Notes: a model not told the origin generated them from the letters alone. A stretch of DNA of 64,000 bases from Niallia sp. Man26 (GCF_022049065.2 NZ_CP095744.1:310001-374000), one strand, 5' to 3'; numbered from the stretch's first letter, positions 35,780 to 44,863 are shown. A program made the numbers and translations.

Positions 35780-36661
35780 GTGAACATAGACAGCTTAAAA
35801 ATGTTTTGCCTCGTTGTTGAGGAAGGTACAATCAGCCAAGCAGCCCGCCTAAGCTTTGTTACACAGCCTGCTGTGACAAGGCAGATTAGACAACTCGAAG
35901 AAATCTATCAAGCACAGCTGTTTGAGAGAAACGCTGGAAAATTGACCTTATCAAAAGCAGGTGAAATTCTTTATCCATATGCAAAAGAGATGGTCGAGTA
36001 TTCTAAGCTTTCTTTTGAGGCTATCCAGGAATTGACTGGGAATGAGGAAATCGTTTTAAATATTGGAGCCAGCTCCACAATTGGTGAATACCTATTGCCA
36101 GGATTATTAGGACAATTCAGCAAGAGTTATCCTGACTTGAAATTCAGTCTTTCGATCGGAAACACACCTACGGTTTTAGCTAAACTTGAAAATAACGAAA
36201 TCGATATTGCTTTTGTTGAAGGTGCGGTTGATAACGATAGCTTAATTCGAGAGAAGTTTGCGGATGATGAGCTTATCCTTGTAACCTCTCCTGCCCATCC
36301 TTGGAGCAATAAAGAGCAAATAGGTATTCAGGAATTGCTTGATGAAAAAATGATTTGGAGAGAAATTGGTTCAGGTACACGCGTGATTGTTGAGTCTGCA
36401 TTAGCTGAACATGGCATACTTGAAAAGATTAAAAGTGCAATGGAGCTGGGTAGCTATCAATCAATTAAAAGTGCGGTAGAAGCAGACTTAGGTGTCAGCA
36501 TACTCCCAAAGTTAACGGTTACCAGGGAGATCCAATACGGAACATTGCATGAAGTTAAAATAAGCAATTTCCTGATTTCCCGAGATTTATGGATGGTGCA
36601 AAAATCTCACCGCTTTAAAAAGTCCGGGTTAAAATACTTCATTCAATATATTCGCCATTAA
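35780..36661 (+). CDS. LysR-family transcriptional regulator
   Basis: 293 aa from GTG at 35780, chosen because GGAGGTTGTGAT directly precedes it. The N-terminal helix-turn-helix is FCLVVEEGTISQAARLSF, TQPAVTRQIRQLEE. The substrate-binding domain (about 90-290) has INIGASSTIGEYLLP-like and SAVEADLGVSILPK parts. It is of the CysL/CbbR-like length and style. The next gene in the same direction is a TauE/SafE permease, so it may control sulfur-compound or organic-anion export; this is inference. A terminator separates them. Confidence 0.9.
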   Translation: MNIDSLKMFCLVVEEGTISQAARLSFVTQPAVTRQIRQLEEIYQAQLFERNAGKLTLSKAGEILYPYAKEMVEYSKLSFEAIQELTGNEEIVLNIGASSTIGEYLLPGLLGQFSKSYPDLKFSLSIGNTPTVLAKLENNEIDIAFVEGAVDNDSLIREKFADDELILVTSPAHPWSNKEQIGIQELLDEKMIWREIGSGTRVIVESALAEHGILEKIKSAMELGSYQSIKSAVEADLGVSILPKLTVTREIQYGTLHEVKISNFLISRDLWMVQKSHRFKKSGLKYFIQYIRH

Positions 36662-36667
36662 TTTTTT

Positions 36668-36700
36668 GCAGGGTGCTTCTAGGAAGCACCTGCTTTTTTT
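36668..36700 (+). terminator. terminator after the LysR gene
   Basis: GCAGG-GTGCTTC/GAAGCAC-CTGC hairpin followed by TTTTTTT. Confidence 0.9.
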
Positions 36701-36811
36701 AGGTTGTCCGTCATGGGTATAACAGTTGCTTATAGGATATAAAATTATTCAAATATACAATAACTCATTCCTTTGATAGCCTTAATGTATAAGGGTTAGG
36801 AGGAAAGTATC

Positions 36812-37642
36812 TTGGACATTTATATTTGTATTTTACTGGTTATCGTTGGCATTATTGCTGGAGGCTACGGCACAATAGTTGGGTCTGGCGGCGGCTTTAT
36901 CTTTGTACCTGCTCTTCTGCTCATATTCCATATGGATCCAAAACTTGCAGCCGGCTCTGGTCTAGTGATTGTGTTAATTAACTCTCTCTCAGGAGTTGTT
37001 GGATATGCAAAACAAAAACGAATTTCTTATCATACAGGCTTAACACTTAGCGCAGGCGCAATTCCTGGTTCCCTACTCGGAGTTTGGCTCCTGCAAATCT
37101 ACTCATCCAGCTATTTTTATGTCATATTCGCAACAGTTTTAGTTGCTTTAGGGATTTTCCTATTTGCTAAAAATCCCCCATTTGCGAGCTTAAAAAAGAA
37201 AAAGCGGCTATTAAGCAAAGAAGGCAGTGGTGAAGATGAAGTAGCTGCTGCAGTTGAGAAAACTCCTGATTTTAAGGAGACTGCATGTCTGCCATTAGTC
37301 TCTATTCTCCCAATCGGGTTTTTTATGGGCATCCTTTCAAGCTACTTAGGAATTGGGGGCGGCTGGCTGCTAGTTCCAATATTGATTTACGCCTTTAAAT
37401 TGCCAACACATATTGCTACAGCAACATCTATCTTCTCCTTAACCATTTATTCTCTAGTCGGTGTTTTTTCGCAATGGTTCTACAGCAGTATTGATTGGAA
37501 CACAGTCTTATGGGGCAGTATTGGCGTAATTATCGGTTCACAGATCGGTGTGCTGCTGTCGAGAAAAATTCCAGGCACGGTGATTTTGCAAATGCTGTCT
37601 GTGCTGTTGATTATAATTGGTTTTCGGATGTATTTAAGTTGA
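36812..37642 (+). CDS. TauE/SafE family membrane permease
   Basis: 276 aa, eight or so hydrophobic segments in two homologous halves. Each half opens with a glycine-rich signature: GGYGTIVGSGGGFIFVPALL near residue 18 and SYLGIGGGWLLVPILIY near residue 180. The family (also DUF81) moves sulfite, sulfoacetate, taurine-derived or other small anions. A charged loop (about 125-155, KKKKRLLSKEGSGEDE) joins the halves. The start is TTG after AGGAGGAAAGTATC. It follows the LysR gene at 150 bp. Confidence 0.9.
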   Translation: MDIYICILLVIVGIIAGGYGTIVGSGGGFIFVPALLLIFHMDPKLAAGSGLVIVLINSLSGVVGYAKQKRISYHTGLTLSAGAIPGSLLGVWLLQIYSSSYFYVIFATVLVALGIFLFAKNPPFASLKKKKRLLSKEGSGEDEVAAAVEKTPDFKETACLPLVSILPIGFFMGILSSYLGIGGGWLLVPILIYAFKLPTHIATATSIFSLTIYSLVGVFSQWFYSSIDWNTVLWGSIGVIIGSQIGVLLSRKIPGTVILQMLSVLLIIIGFRMYLS

Positions 37643-38316
37643 ACATTCTTCGTTCCTAAAGGAGAAGTATTGATATTGCCATATTTCGTTATTAGAAGGT
37701 GACAATGAATAGTCACTTGTCTTTTTCAAACAATTATTATCTGTGTTTCAACTTAGATAAAAAACCTTTTATATCAAGGTTTATTTATAGTGTCTAAATA
37801 TAGTCACTATTATGCTGCAGCCTGCTGAAAAATCTTAAGTATTTTGGTGATTTATTGAATATATAACTCATCTTTTTATAGTTTAGTCTCTATGATTGGT
37901 TACCCATAATGCAAACCAGAACGGCCTTTTCAAAATTACCGTCCTACTGTTTGATTATGGGCTAGGCTAAATTATTTAATGAATCTCGTAACTGGGCCCT
38001 CGAAACACCTCATTAACATGCCAATTCACAAAAGCCAAATTAGGGTCTGAATTGGTTGCCTGACAATGTTACCCTGAAATTGCATTAACCATTCTTCAAA
38101 TCCATTCCCTTCTCACTAACGAACAAAGCTTAAGAAATACGGTCATGCTTAATAAAGAATGAAGATAAATAACATTTACGTATTATTTTTCGAAAAATCA
38201 TCTAATTTTAATATTTGTTTAATCTCATATTGAGATATATAATAAACATATAAAGAAAACGTTTTCAACAACATTCAAAAACTTCGTTACTTCTCAAACT
38301 AAAGGGAGGATTTATA
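37643..38316. other. 670-bp gene-poor region
   Basis: No convincing gene. It contains copy 2 of the 24-bp palindromic element at 37787-37810. A weak minus-strand coding-like segment (NSDPNLAFVNWHVNEVF near 38000-38080) has no start and may be a remnant. The promoter of the 38317 gene must lie at the right end. Confidence 0.5.
37787..37810. repeat. 24-bp palindromic element, copy 2
   Basis: ATAGTGTCTA, AATA, TAGTCACTAT: symmetric except for one central arm base. Confidence 0.65.
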
Positions 38317-38463
38317 ATGAGCCGAATCGAAAGAAATTCAAAAGTTCAAGAATTACTTGAGCAGCATTTATTCAATGAGAAAGAAACCGCCAAAATGACG
38401 GATTCACAGATTGAATATTATCACTGGCTCTATTTTGTTGATTCAGTTTATGATTATATGTAA
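38317..38463 (+). CDS. 48-aa BH0509-like small protein
   Basis: ATG at 38317 after AGGGAGGA, a strong ribosome binding site. The sequence starts SRIERNSKVQELLEQHL, and the second half has the TDSQIEYYHWLYFVDSVYD pattern seen in the BH0509 family of small Bacillaceae proteins (function unknown). The assignment is from memory of the family pattern. A strong terminator follows, making a single-gene transcript. Confidence 0.72.
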   Translation: MSRIERNSKVQELLEQHLFNEKETAKMTDSQIEYYHWLYFVDSVYDYM

Positions 38464-38482
38464 CAACCATATAAAATAATAA

Positions 38483-38522
38483 AAACCGGGAAAATCCTTA
38501 AGCCGATTTTCCCGGTTTGTTT
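38483..38522 (+). terminator. terminator after the BH0509-like gene
   Basis: 14-bp stem AAACCGGGAAAATC and its complement with an 8-nt loop, then TGTTTT. Confidence 0.9.
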
Positions 38523-38658
38523 TCGGTATTTTTTCCAAATGGTTTGTCTCAATCTCTTTCTTATCAAGAATCCCTTTATGTTTTCTGTTTACTAAAATGG
38601 CTGAAAATCCGGAATTACATTTGAATTAACCCACTATGTTTATTACATAATAAAATTA

Positions 38659-38916
38659 TTAATTATACATAAACCCCTGGACAGCTACGTATAAAACAAA
38701 AAGCGATGTGCATAGATAAAAGATACCCCACCTAAAACTCTTCGTTCTTTTATATTCTCGCAATCCGATAATAATGACTATTGCACTCAGAAGTAGGAAC
38801 GCTAATGGTTGCAAGGTGAAATTTTGGGTAACTACATTATAAATGCATATAACCATAACAATAGCCGTCAAAATCATTTGAAGTAATAATAATAGATTGA
38901 ATTTTTTTCCTGCCAT
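38659..38916 (-). CDS. DUF3953 (YczI-like) membrane protein
   Basis: 85 aa with three hydrophobic segments (about 8-27, 33-48, 61-81). Its pattern LQPLAFLLLSAIVIIIGLREYKR and FVLYVAVQGF fits DUF3953, the family of B. subtilis YczI. Function unknown. The ATG follows GGAGGTAGATAA. Confidence 0.78.
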   Translation of the reverse strand: MAGKKFNLLLLLQMILTAIVMVICIYNVVTQNFTLQPLAFLLLSAIVIIIGLREYKRTKSFRWGIFYLCTSLFVLYVAVQGFMYN

Positions 38917-39063
38917 TTATCTACCTCCGCAATAATCACTTTTCCCTCTAAATATACGTATAAGGTTAGTAAATGTTTCATTAAGATAACTTGAGCAGAA
39001 ATTGTTAACAATGTATTTATTTACTTCGTAAACTCGTATTTTCCATAGTCGTCGAATGGTTCC

Positions 39064-39129
39064 TTATTTATAAAGCAATAATGCCTTAATTATTTCATAA
39101 AAATAATCTTTCCACGTTTTATTTTCCAT
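39064..39129 (-). CDS. possible 21-aa peptide after the EamA gene
   Basis: TAGGAGGAG lies 8-9 bp before an ATG at 39129. The frame reads MENKTWKDYFYEIIKALLLYK then TAA, an amphipathic peptide. It begins 27 bp past the EamA stop on the same strand. The excellent ribosome binding site is the only evidence of translation. It may instead be the 5' remnant of a lost gene. Confidence 0.4.
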   Translation of the reverse strand: MENKTWKDYFYEIIKALLLYK

Positions 39130-39156
39130 CTTTAAACGCTCCTCCTACATTTTGAT

Positions 39157-40048
39157 TTATCGTAAGGGATAACTATTGCTGCTAACAATTTCTTTCTTAA
39201 AGTTGTTATTTACAAGATAAATTCCTAACAAAATGAATATTCCTCCACTTATAAGCGAATAAGAAATAACCTCCTGTAGCAATATATTCCCAGTTAAAAC
39301 ACCAAAAAATGGAGCTAAAAACAAATAAGAACTTGTTTTACCTGGATCTCCTTTTTGTAAGAGAAAATACCATACCGCAAATTGAACGATTGAAGACATG
39401 ATACTTAACCATAAAAGAATTAATATCGAGTTTTTATTGATATAAAAGAAAGGATCTTCGAGTAAGAAACTTAAAAAGAGGAGTATTCCCCCACCAAATA
39501 GCATTTGATAGGCAGAAAGTGCCCATGTATCAAAATGCCTCCCCCACTTATTAACTAATAATGTTGAAATTGCCCAAAAAACAGCGGAGAAAGCTCCAAA
39601 AACTATGCCTATATTAAAATCCTTAATTCCGCCCAATATAATTCCAACACCAACAAATCCTAGGACAACACCGCTCCATTGATACCATCTGTAACGGTTA
39701 CCCATAAAAATAGTCCCAAAAATAATTACTAATAAAGGATTCATAAAAGTTAGGATGGAAGATTCACTGGCTGTAATTGTTCTTAAGCTAATAAAAATAC
39801 ACCCCATTACGCCTGCTGTTTGTAGAGCTCCGATAATTAGGATTCTTCGCCAATTTCTATAACCACTAGGCTGCGGTCTTTTAAATTTCTTTACGATAAC
39901 AGCCATAATAATGCCAGCAAGAACAAATCGTAACCCAGCCAATAATAAAGGACTTGAATAGCTTAAACCTATTTTACCGATGGCAAATGATGAGCCCATT
40001 AATGCAGTAGTCAAGATAATTAATATAAAAAAGTTGTATTTAGTCATT
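39157..40048 (-). CDS. EamA/DMT-family transporter
   Basis: 296 aa from ATG at 40048 (GGGAGGG upstream; six more codons are open in front but lack a site). Ten hydrophobic segments in two EamA repeats are visible: SSFAIGKIGLSYSSPLLLAGLRF early in the first, and SAVFWAISTLLVNKWGRHFD opening the second. It exports or imports a small metabolite, often an amino acid or drug; the substrate is unknown. It diverges from the ArsR-type gene at 40183, a layout that suggests control by it. Confidence 0.88.
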
Positions 40049-40114
40049 TGTTCAGACCCTCCCAAGCTTTTTTCTCCAAATTTAAAACCTTGCCCTCCCT
40101 TGTGATTACGTTTC

Positions 40115-40142
40115 TTTACTATTATTATAAGAGCTATATAAT
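40115..40142 (+). promoter_or_regulatory. promoter of the ArsR-type gene
   Basis: TTTACT (40115-40120), a 16-bp spacer and TATAAT (40137-40142), about 40 bp before the TTG start. Confidence 0.6.
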
Positions 40143-40182
40143 ACGATGCTTATCGAAGTATGGATTACAGAGGTGTTAAAAA

Positions 40183-40875
40183 TTGAGTATAAGTCCGAAT
40201 ATTACGGCCCTGACCGCTTTACTTACAGAGGAATCAAGAGCAACTATACTGGCAGGTTTAATGGATGGAAAGTACCATACAGCCAGCGAACTAGCATATA
40301 TGGCCAAAATCACACCACAAACGGCCAGCTTCCACCTTGCAAAACTAGTCGAAAATAATCTTGTGACTACGGAAAAAAATGGACGTTTCAGATATTTTCG
40401 ATTAGCAAATGAAGAAGTAGCGAATACACTTGAGATATTAATGTCTATCTCTCCACCACCAGAAATTCGTTCATTAAAACAATCAAGTCAATTAAAAAGG
40501 CTAGAAAATGCGAGAACCTGTTACGATCATCTAGCGGGACGCGTAAGTGTACAACTAACAAAAATAATGGAAGATGCAGGATACATAGAAAGAAGTGATA
40601 AACAATTCATCGTAACAGCAAAAGGAGAATCCTTTTTTCAAAAATTAGGATTAGATTTAGTAGGTTTATCTAAGAAACGCCGCTCTTTTTCACATGCATG
40701 TCTTGACTGGAGTGAACGTACTCATCATTTAGGAGGAGCATTAGGAAACGGTTTATTTGAGAGGTATATTAAATTAGGCTGGATTGAAGCAAAAGAGAAT
40801 TCTCGGGAAATCATGATTACAGCGCGAGGGAAGTCTGGATTCAAAGAATTTTTTGGAATCGAGAATCTGCTTTAA
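40183..40875 (+). CDS. ArsR-type winged-helix regulator (230 aa)
   Basis: TTG start with GAGGTG upstream. The N-terminal winged helix (about 10-80) is LTEESRATILAGLMDGKYHTA, ELAYMAKITPQTASFHLAKL, RYFRLA. The rest (about 95-230) is longer than in small metal-sensing ArsR proteins and contains CYDHLAGRVSVQLTKIM and CLDWSERTHHLGGALGNGL, as in the YdfF-like group, and may bind a ligand. The CxDWSExxxHLGG motif has Cys and His residues but no classical ArsR metal box. The likely target is the divergent EamA gene. Confidence 0.85.
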   Translation: MSISPNITALTALLTEESRATILAGLMDGKYHTASELAYMAKITPQTASFHLAKLVENNLVTTEKNGRFRYFRLANEEVANTLEILMSISPPPEIRSLKQSSQLKRLENARTCYDHLAGRVSVQLTKIMEDAGYIERSDKQFIVTAKGESFFQKLGLDLVGLSKKRRSFSHACLDWSERTHHLGGALGNGLFERYIKLGWIEAKENSREIMITARGKSGFKEFFGIENLL

Positions 40876-40916
40876 TTGAAGGATTTTAATTCATGATTTC
40901 TTTATAAAAAATAAAG

Positions 40917-40956
40917 CACTTCCTATTATAATCATTTCATCATAACAGGAAGTGCT
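40917..40956. terminator. convergent terminator (ArsR gene / PTS operon)
   Basis: AGCACTTCCT/AGGAAGTGCT arms with a long loop between two convergent genes. T-rich stretches on both sides. Confidence 0.65.
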
Positions 40957-40963
40957 ATTTAAA

Positions 40964-41875
40964 TTACATCAAGTGAATTAAATGGAATACGATACCAACT
41001 GCGAACAATCCAAGAATCATAACGATTGGAGAAACTTTCTTCTTCAGCAGCCACATGCAAAGAAGTGTTAACAGCAATCCTGCTAAACCAGGGATTAAGC
41101 TGTCTAAGTTGGCTTGTAAAGTTGTTACTTTAACTGGATCTAAGGAGAGACCAGCTGCTTGCTGCTCCAGCGCGGTTTTAATTCCTTCTGCTCCAGCAGG
41201 CAAGTTATCCCAGTCGATATAAGCACCTTCGTCTAATTCAACAGATGATACTGTTGGTGTGAATTGGACGGATACCCACCTGTTAACTAACGCTCCGAGG
41301 ATGAACATCCCGAGTATAGAGGCACCTTTTGTAATACTTTGAAGTATTCCACCAGATAAGTCGTCTGTAATTTTGGAACCAGCTTTGTAGCCAAATTCTT
41401 GTGTATACCATGTGAATGCCATTCGAATGATATTCCATGCAAAGAAGTAAATAATTGGACCAAGGATGTTGCCAGTCAATGCCAGGGACGCTGCTAATGC
41501 ACCAAGGATTGGTTTAATGGTAAACCAGAAAACTGGATCTCCTATACCTGCTAAAGGTCCCATCATTCCGACTTTAACACCTTGAATGGCTGTATCTTCA
41601 ACAGGTGCACCGTTAGCACGTTCTTCTTCAAGTGCTAGTGTTACACCAATGATAGGTGAAGCAACATATGGGTGTGTATTAAAGAATTCTAAGTGACGTT
41701 TTAGTGCATCTGCACGATCTTCTTTTGTTTTATATAATTTTTTGATGGCAGGAATCATTGAAAATGCCCAACCGCCGTTTTGCATACGTTCGTAGTTCCA
41801 AGAACCTTGAAGGAAAGTGGAACGCCACCAAACAGAAATACGATCTCTTTTTGATAATCTCAATTCTTTTTCCAT
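40964..41875 (-). CDS. PTS mannose-family EIID
   Basis: 303 aa. The EIID signatures are LSKRDRISVWWRSTFLQGSWNYERMQ at the N-terminus, ATNTHPYVASPIIG-like FNTHPYVASPIIGVTLALEEE and GMMGPLAGIGDPVFWFTIKP. C-terminal membrane helices end with an IHLM tail. With EIIC it forms the membrane channel that moves the sugar while EIIB phosphorylates it. Last gene of the operon, 18 bp after EIIC, followed by the terminator at 40917-40956. Confidence 0.94.
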   Translation of the reverse strand: MEKELRLSKRDRISVWWRSTFLQGSWNYERMQNGGWAFSMIPAIKKLYKTKEDRADALKRHLEFFNTHPYVASPIIGVTLALEEERANGAPVEDTAIQGVKVGMMGPLAGIGDPVFWFTIKPILGALAASLALTGNILGPIIYFFAWNIIRMAFTWYTQEFGYKAGSKITDDLSGGILQSITKGASILGMFILGALVNRWVSVQFTPTVSSVELDEGAYIDWDNLPAGAEGIKTALEQQAAGLSLDPVKVTTLQANLDSLIPGLAGLLLTLLCMWLLKKKVSPIVMILGLFAVGIVFHLIHLM

Positions 41876-41893
41876 TGTTTATTCCCCTCCTTC

Positions 41894-42700
41894 TTAGTAA
41901 TTATCGATAATATCGCCTAGTGGATCTCCATTGTTGGAATTTCCGCCGCCACCTGAGCCGCCTTGCTTAGAAAGTGCTAAGTAGATAAGTGCAAGAGCCA
42001 CACCGATAGCTCCAAGACCGATAAGTGTGATTTGTGAAACTGTCGCTAATACGAAACCAATTGCGAAGAATGGCCATACTTCTTTCGTAGCCATCATGTT
42101 AATAACCATTGCATAACCAACTGCTACAACCATTCCCCCGCCGATTGCTAAGCCGCTTGTCAACCATGTTGGCATCGCTTCTAGCAATTCTCTAACAGGA
42201 CCTGCTCCGATAGCTAAAATCAATACAGCAGGAATAGCAATACGTAAGCCCTGCATACAGATAGCTACGATATGCCACATTTCCACTTTTCTAATGTTTC
42301 CTTCTCTAGCTGCTGCATCCATCAAATGTACTAATGCTGTTGCAATTGTACGAACGATGATTGTTAGCAATAAACCTGCAACTGCAAGAGGAACAGCAAT
42401 CGCGATTGCAGAGGACACGCCAGCTTCGCCCTGTCCACTTAAAACTAGTATAATTGCGGATGCCACAGATGCTAACGCAGCATCAGGTGCTACTGCAGCT
42501 CCAATGTTTGCCCAGCCTAAAGCGATCATTTGCAGGGTACCACCTAAAATAAGACATGGTACTAATTCTCCTGTAACTAAGCCGATTAACGTACAAGCAA
42601 TGATAGGTTGGTGGAAGTGGAATTCATCCAAGATACCTTCTACACCAGCTAAAAATGCTACGATAATGACTAATATTATTTGAATCATATTTAAATCCAT
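41894..42700 (-). CDS. PTS mannose-family EIIC
   Basis: 268 aa polytopic protein. Typical EIIC-Man segments are GVEGILDEFHFHQPIIACTLIGL and LGGTLQMIALGWANIGAAVAPDAA. A glycine-rich, flexible C-terminus (SKQGGSGGGGNSNNG) is common in ManY-type proteins. It forms the translocation pore with EIID. Operon position is second, between EIIAB and EIID. The ATG follows GGAGGACTAATAAC. Confidence 0.94.
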   Translation of the reverse strand: MDLNMIQIILVIIVAFLAGVEGILDEFHFHQPIIACTLIGLVTGELVPCLILGGTLQMIALGWANIGAAVAPDAALASVASAIILVLSGQGEAGVSSAIAIAVPLAVAGLLLTIIVRTIATALVHLMDAAAREGNIRKVEMWHIVAICMQGLRIAIPAVLILAIGAGPVRELLEAMPTWLTSGLAIGGGMVVAVGYAMVINMMATKEVWPFFAIGFVLATVSQITLIGLGAIGVALALIYLALSKQGGSGGGGNSNNGDPLGDIIDNY

Positions 42701-42732
42701 GTTATTAGTCCTCCCGTTCTTTCTATTTACGA

Positions 42733-43707
42733 TTATTTTTGTTTATTTAATTCCTCTTGAGCCTTTTTAAGAATTTCATCCATATTGCCTTTTGAATCGT
42801 TCGGAACTTTCCGTACATCAAAGTTTAGGCCCGCTGCTTTCAGTTTAGCGAAAGTATGGATATCTTCCTGGCTAAAGGCCAAAACCTTATTCGGTTGAAC
42901 CTTACCAGGTGAGTGTGCCATGGAACCAACGTTAATTGTCTTTAATGGAACACCGCCTTCAACCGCTCTAAGTGCATCTTGCGGGCTTTCAAACAGAAGT
43001 AATGCACGTTGACCGCCGAAATGTTGATCGTCTTTGGCAAGCTCGATCATTTTTTTGATTGGTACAACATGTGCCCTAACACCTGGAGGAGCAGCCTGCT
43101 GAATCAATTTCTTTCGAAGCTCATCCTTTGCCACTGCATCAGATACCACAATAATACGCGTAGGCTGTGTCGTTTTTGTCCATGCTGTTGCTACTTGGCC
43201 GTGAAGCAAACGAGAATCAATACGTGCTAACACATATTCAAATTTACCAGGCGCACCTGCATTTACAGGTTTTTGGGCAGCAGCTGCAGCAGTTGTGTCT
43301 GCTGGTTCTAAGCTTTCCGGTTTTACTTTAACCCCTTCTTTTGCTGTTCCTAAAATATGGGCAGCAATTTCATGGGCTGTGTTCATCGAGAAGCGTGATG
43401 CATATGCTTCAATTAACATCGGTAAGTTCATACCAGCAACGATTGCCCATTTGTCTTTGTGTTCATCAATCAAGCTGTTGGCTTGGTTGAATGGAGTTCC
43501 ACCCCAAAGATCGACTAAGAATAATACTTCGTCTTGGTTGTCGAAAGAGGCGATTGCTTCTTTCATTTTTGCTTTGACATCACCAGGTCCTTCGCTCGGC
43601 ATCAAAGTAACTGCTTTTACATTTTCTTGCTCTCCGAAGATCATTGCTCCAGATTGCATGATACCAGTGGCAAATTCACCGTGACTAGCAATGATAATTC
43701 CTACCAT
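42733..43707 (-). CDS. PTS mannose-family EIIAB
   Basis: 324 aa from ATG at 43707 (GGAGGTAAAAAG upstream). The EIIA domain (about 1-130) carries the phosphorylated His in IIIASHGEFATG. An Ala/Pro-rich linker (about 140-155, TTAAAAAQKPV) leads to the EIIB domain, with its His in IDSRLLHGQVATAW. It relays phosphate from HPr to the sugar. The substrate may be mannose, glucose or a related hexose and cannot be fixed from sequence. Upstream are two cre-like sites and a long leader hairpin. Confidence 0.94.
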   Translation of the reverse strand: MVGIIIASHGEFATGIMQSGAMIFGEQENVKAVTLMPSEGPGDVKAKMKEAIASFDNQDEVLFLVDLWGGTPFNQANSLIDEHKDKWAIVAGMNLPMLIEAYASRFSMNTAHEIAAHILGTAKEGVKVKPESLEPADTTAAAAAQKPVNAGAPGKFEYVLARIDSRLLHGQVATAWTKTTQPTRIIVVSDAVAKDELRKKLIQQAAPPGVRAHVVPIKKMIELAKDDQHFGGQRALLLFESPQDALRAVEGGVPLKTINVGSMAHSPGKVQPNKVLAFSQEDIHTFAKLKAAGLNFDVRKVPNDSKGNMDEILKKAQEELNKQK

Positions 43708-43790
43708 CTTTTTACCTCCTTTTATTAGTGTTACTGCTAAATAACATGGTGATTTAACCAAATATTATTCAGCTGTTTTTTTCAACTCAT

Positions 43791-43804
43791 TTAAAGCGGT
43801 TACA
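43791..43804. promoter_or_regulatory. weaker cre-like site
   Basis: Minus strand TGTAACCGCTTTAA, close to the CcpA consensus with mismatches at two positions. Located between the leader hairpin and EIIAB. Confidence 0.45.
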
Positions 43805-43826
43805 TTTTCGATATAAATAACAAAAA

Positions 43827-43916
43827 AGGCATGAGTAAAAAGTCGATTTTAAATGAGAATATAGGTATAGATTGCCCCTTAATCCTCAAAAAAATCAATA
43901 CTTTTAACTCATGCCT
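43827..43916 (-). terminator. long leader hairpin upstream of the PTS operon
   Basis: Arms AGGCATGAGT/ACTCATGCCT, continued by AAAAGT/ACTTTT and ATTTT/AAAAT, form a 90-nt hairpin with a 40-nt loop. It is followed on the minus strand by TTTTTTG. It lies 120-210 bp upstream of EIIAB, so it can act as a leader terminator (attenuator). Confidence 0.65.
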
Positions 43917-43962
43917 GATCGAATCAGTAACACGTAAAAAATATGATAAATATCCAGTTTTA

Positions 43963-43976
43963 TGTAAACGCTTTAA
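43963..43976. promoter_or_regulatory. cre-like site upstream of the PTS leader
   Basis: TGTAAACGCTTTAA matches 13 of 14 positions of TGWAARCGYTWNCW. It probably lies at the operon promoter. Confidence 0.75.
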
Positions 43977-44197
43977 ATTAATAGTTAAAAATTTGGATGC
44001 CTCTTTACTGAGCTTCCAAAGAAATTATAGCACACTAATATAACGCTTACAAGAAAGATTTTAAAAAAATTTAACGATTCTCACCAAGTATACTTGCAGC
44101 ATGAATACATCCAGCCCTTCTGGCTGGTTTATTCAAACGGAATTGTAGACAACATAATCACTGTAATATAATTTTTCTGCCAAAATGGTAGGCAAAA

Positions 44198-44569
44198 CTA
44201 TTTTTTTACTTTACTCTTAAAACCCCGTTTAATAACATCAAAGAAACTTAAAGATTGGACCATATGGCTTGGATCTACGTAATTGCGAATGGCGCGCAAA
44301 ACTTTTTTAGGCTCTTTGGAAGAAAATATATACTTCCCATTTAGTTTCGTTTGAACAGCATAACGAGGAATCCATTTCCCTTTGAACATAACTGATGCCG
44401 TTACAAAATCAACTTCATCCCAAGGTATTTGAATAAACTTCCGAGCATCACGACTGTTAAAGAATTCAAATCCCTTGTCGCCAATCATGATTTTTCCATA
44501 TTCTGAAATCCCCATATGTGAGGTTGCATCACTAACTAAATCGACTTTTGTATTAATTGATTGGACCAT
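44198..44569 (-). CDS. manO: DUF956 protein (ManO), mannose-PTS associated
   Basis: 123 aa from ATG at 44569 (GGAG, then 8 bp). The pattern DLVSDATSHMGISEYGKIMIGDKGFEF, IPWDEVDFVTASVMFKGKWIPR, SLSFFDVIKRG is the DUF956 family, encoded beside mannose-family PTS genes in Firmicutes. The role is not firmly known; a regulator of PTS expression has been suggested. Here it lies upstream of the EIIAB gene and is separated from it by the leader hairpin, rather than following EIID as is common. A weak hairpin near 44180 follows its stop. Confidence 0.88.
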   Translation of the reverse strand: MVQSINTKVDLVSDATSHMGISEYGKIMIGDKGFEFFNSRDARKFIQIPWDEVDFVTASVMFKGKWIPRYAVQTKLNGKYIFSSKEPKKVLRAIRNYVDPSHMVQSLSFFDVIKRGFKSKVKK

Positions 44570-44719
44570 TTTGTGTACTCCATTTCTAATATTAATTAAC
44601 ATTATTATACGTGTTTTTTTCATTTGTGCAAAAAAAATATGGTCTCAGCAAGGAACATTATCTTTAAAAATAATTGGAAAGTCCCTCTAACTTTAGGACA
44701 TATTTTAACTAGTTTACAA

Positions 44720-44743
44720 ATAGTGTCTTATTATAGACACTAT
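44720..44743. repeat. 24-bp palindromic element, copy 3 (best copy)
   Basis: ATAGTGTCTT, ATTA, TAGACACTAT. With flanks 44716-44747 the arms extend to 13 perfect base pairs (ACAAATAGTGTCT) around a TATTAT centre. It lies between the divergent DUF956 and DnaA-like genes. Confidence 0.75.
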
Positions 44744-44863
44744 TTGTACCCTTTAATAAAAAAGTCCCTCAAACACTATGTCTGATCAGCATTTCCTTGT
44801 TTTTATTACAATGTTTTTTTACTGCCAACGACAACCAACATATCCTGCTATAAAACTAGTAGT

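Noticed and set aside
38000..38080. Minus-strand segment NSDPNLAFVNWHVNEVF, protein-like
   Set aside because: Under 30 codons, no start, neighbouring frames closed; could be chance or an unidentifiable remnant.
42294..42683. Long plus-strand frame opposite the PTS EIIC gene
   Set aside because: Antisense shadow of a membrane protein gene; the composition is a frame artefact and EIIC is certain.
43827..43916. RAT-type antiterminator for a SacY/LicT protein in the PTS leader
   Set aside because: The hairpin loop shows no match to the RAT pattern; only the terminator-like stem is supported.
43707..44040. Search for a LevR/sigma-54 promoter before the mannose-type PTS
   Set aside because: No TGGCAC-N5-TTGC pattern is seen on the minus strand.
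44198..44230. Overlap of the DUF956 stop region with a possible further gene
   Set aside because: Only AT-rich sequence and a weak hairpin follow; no frame with a start.
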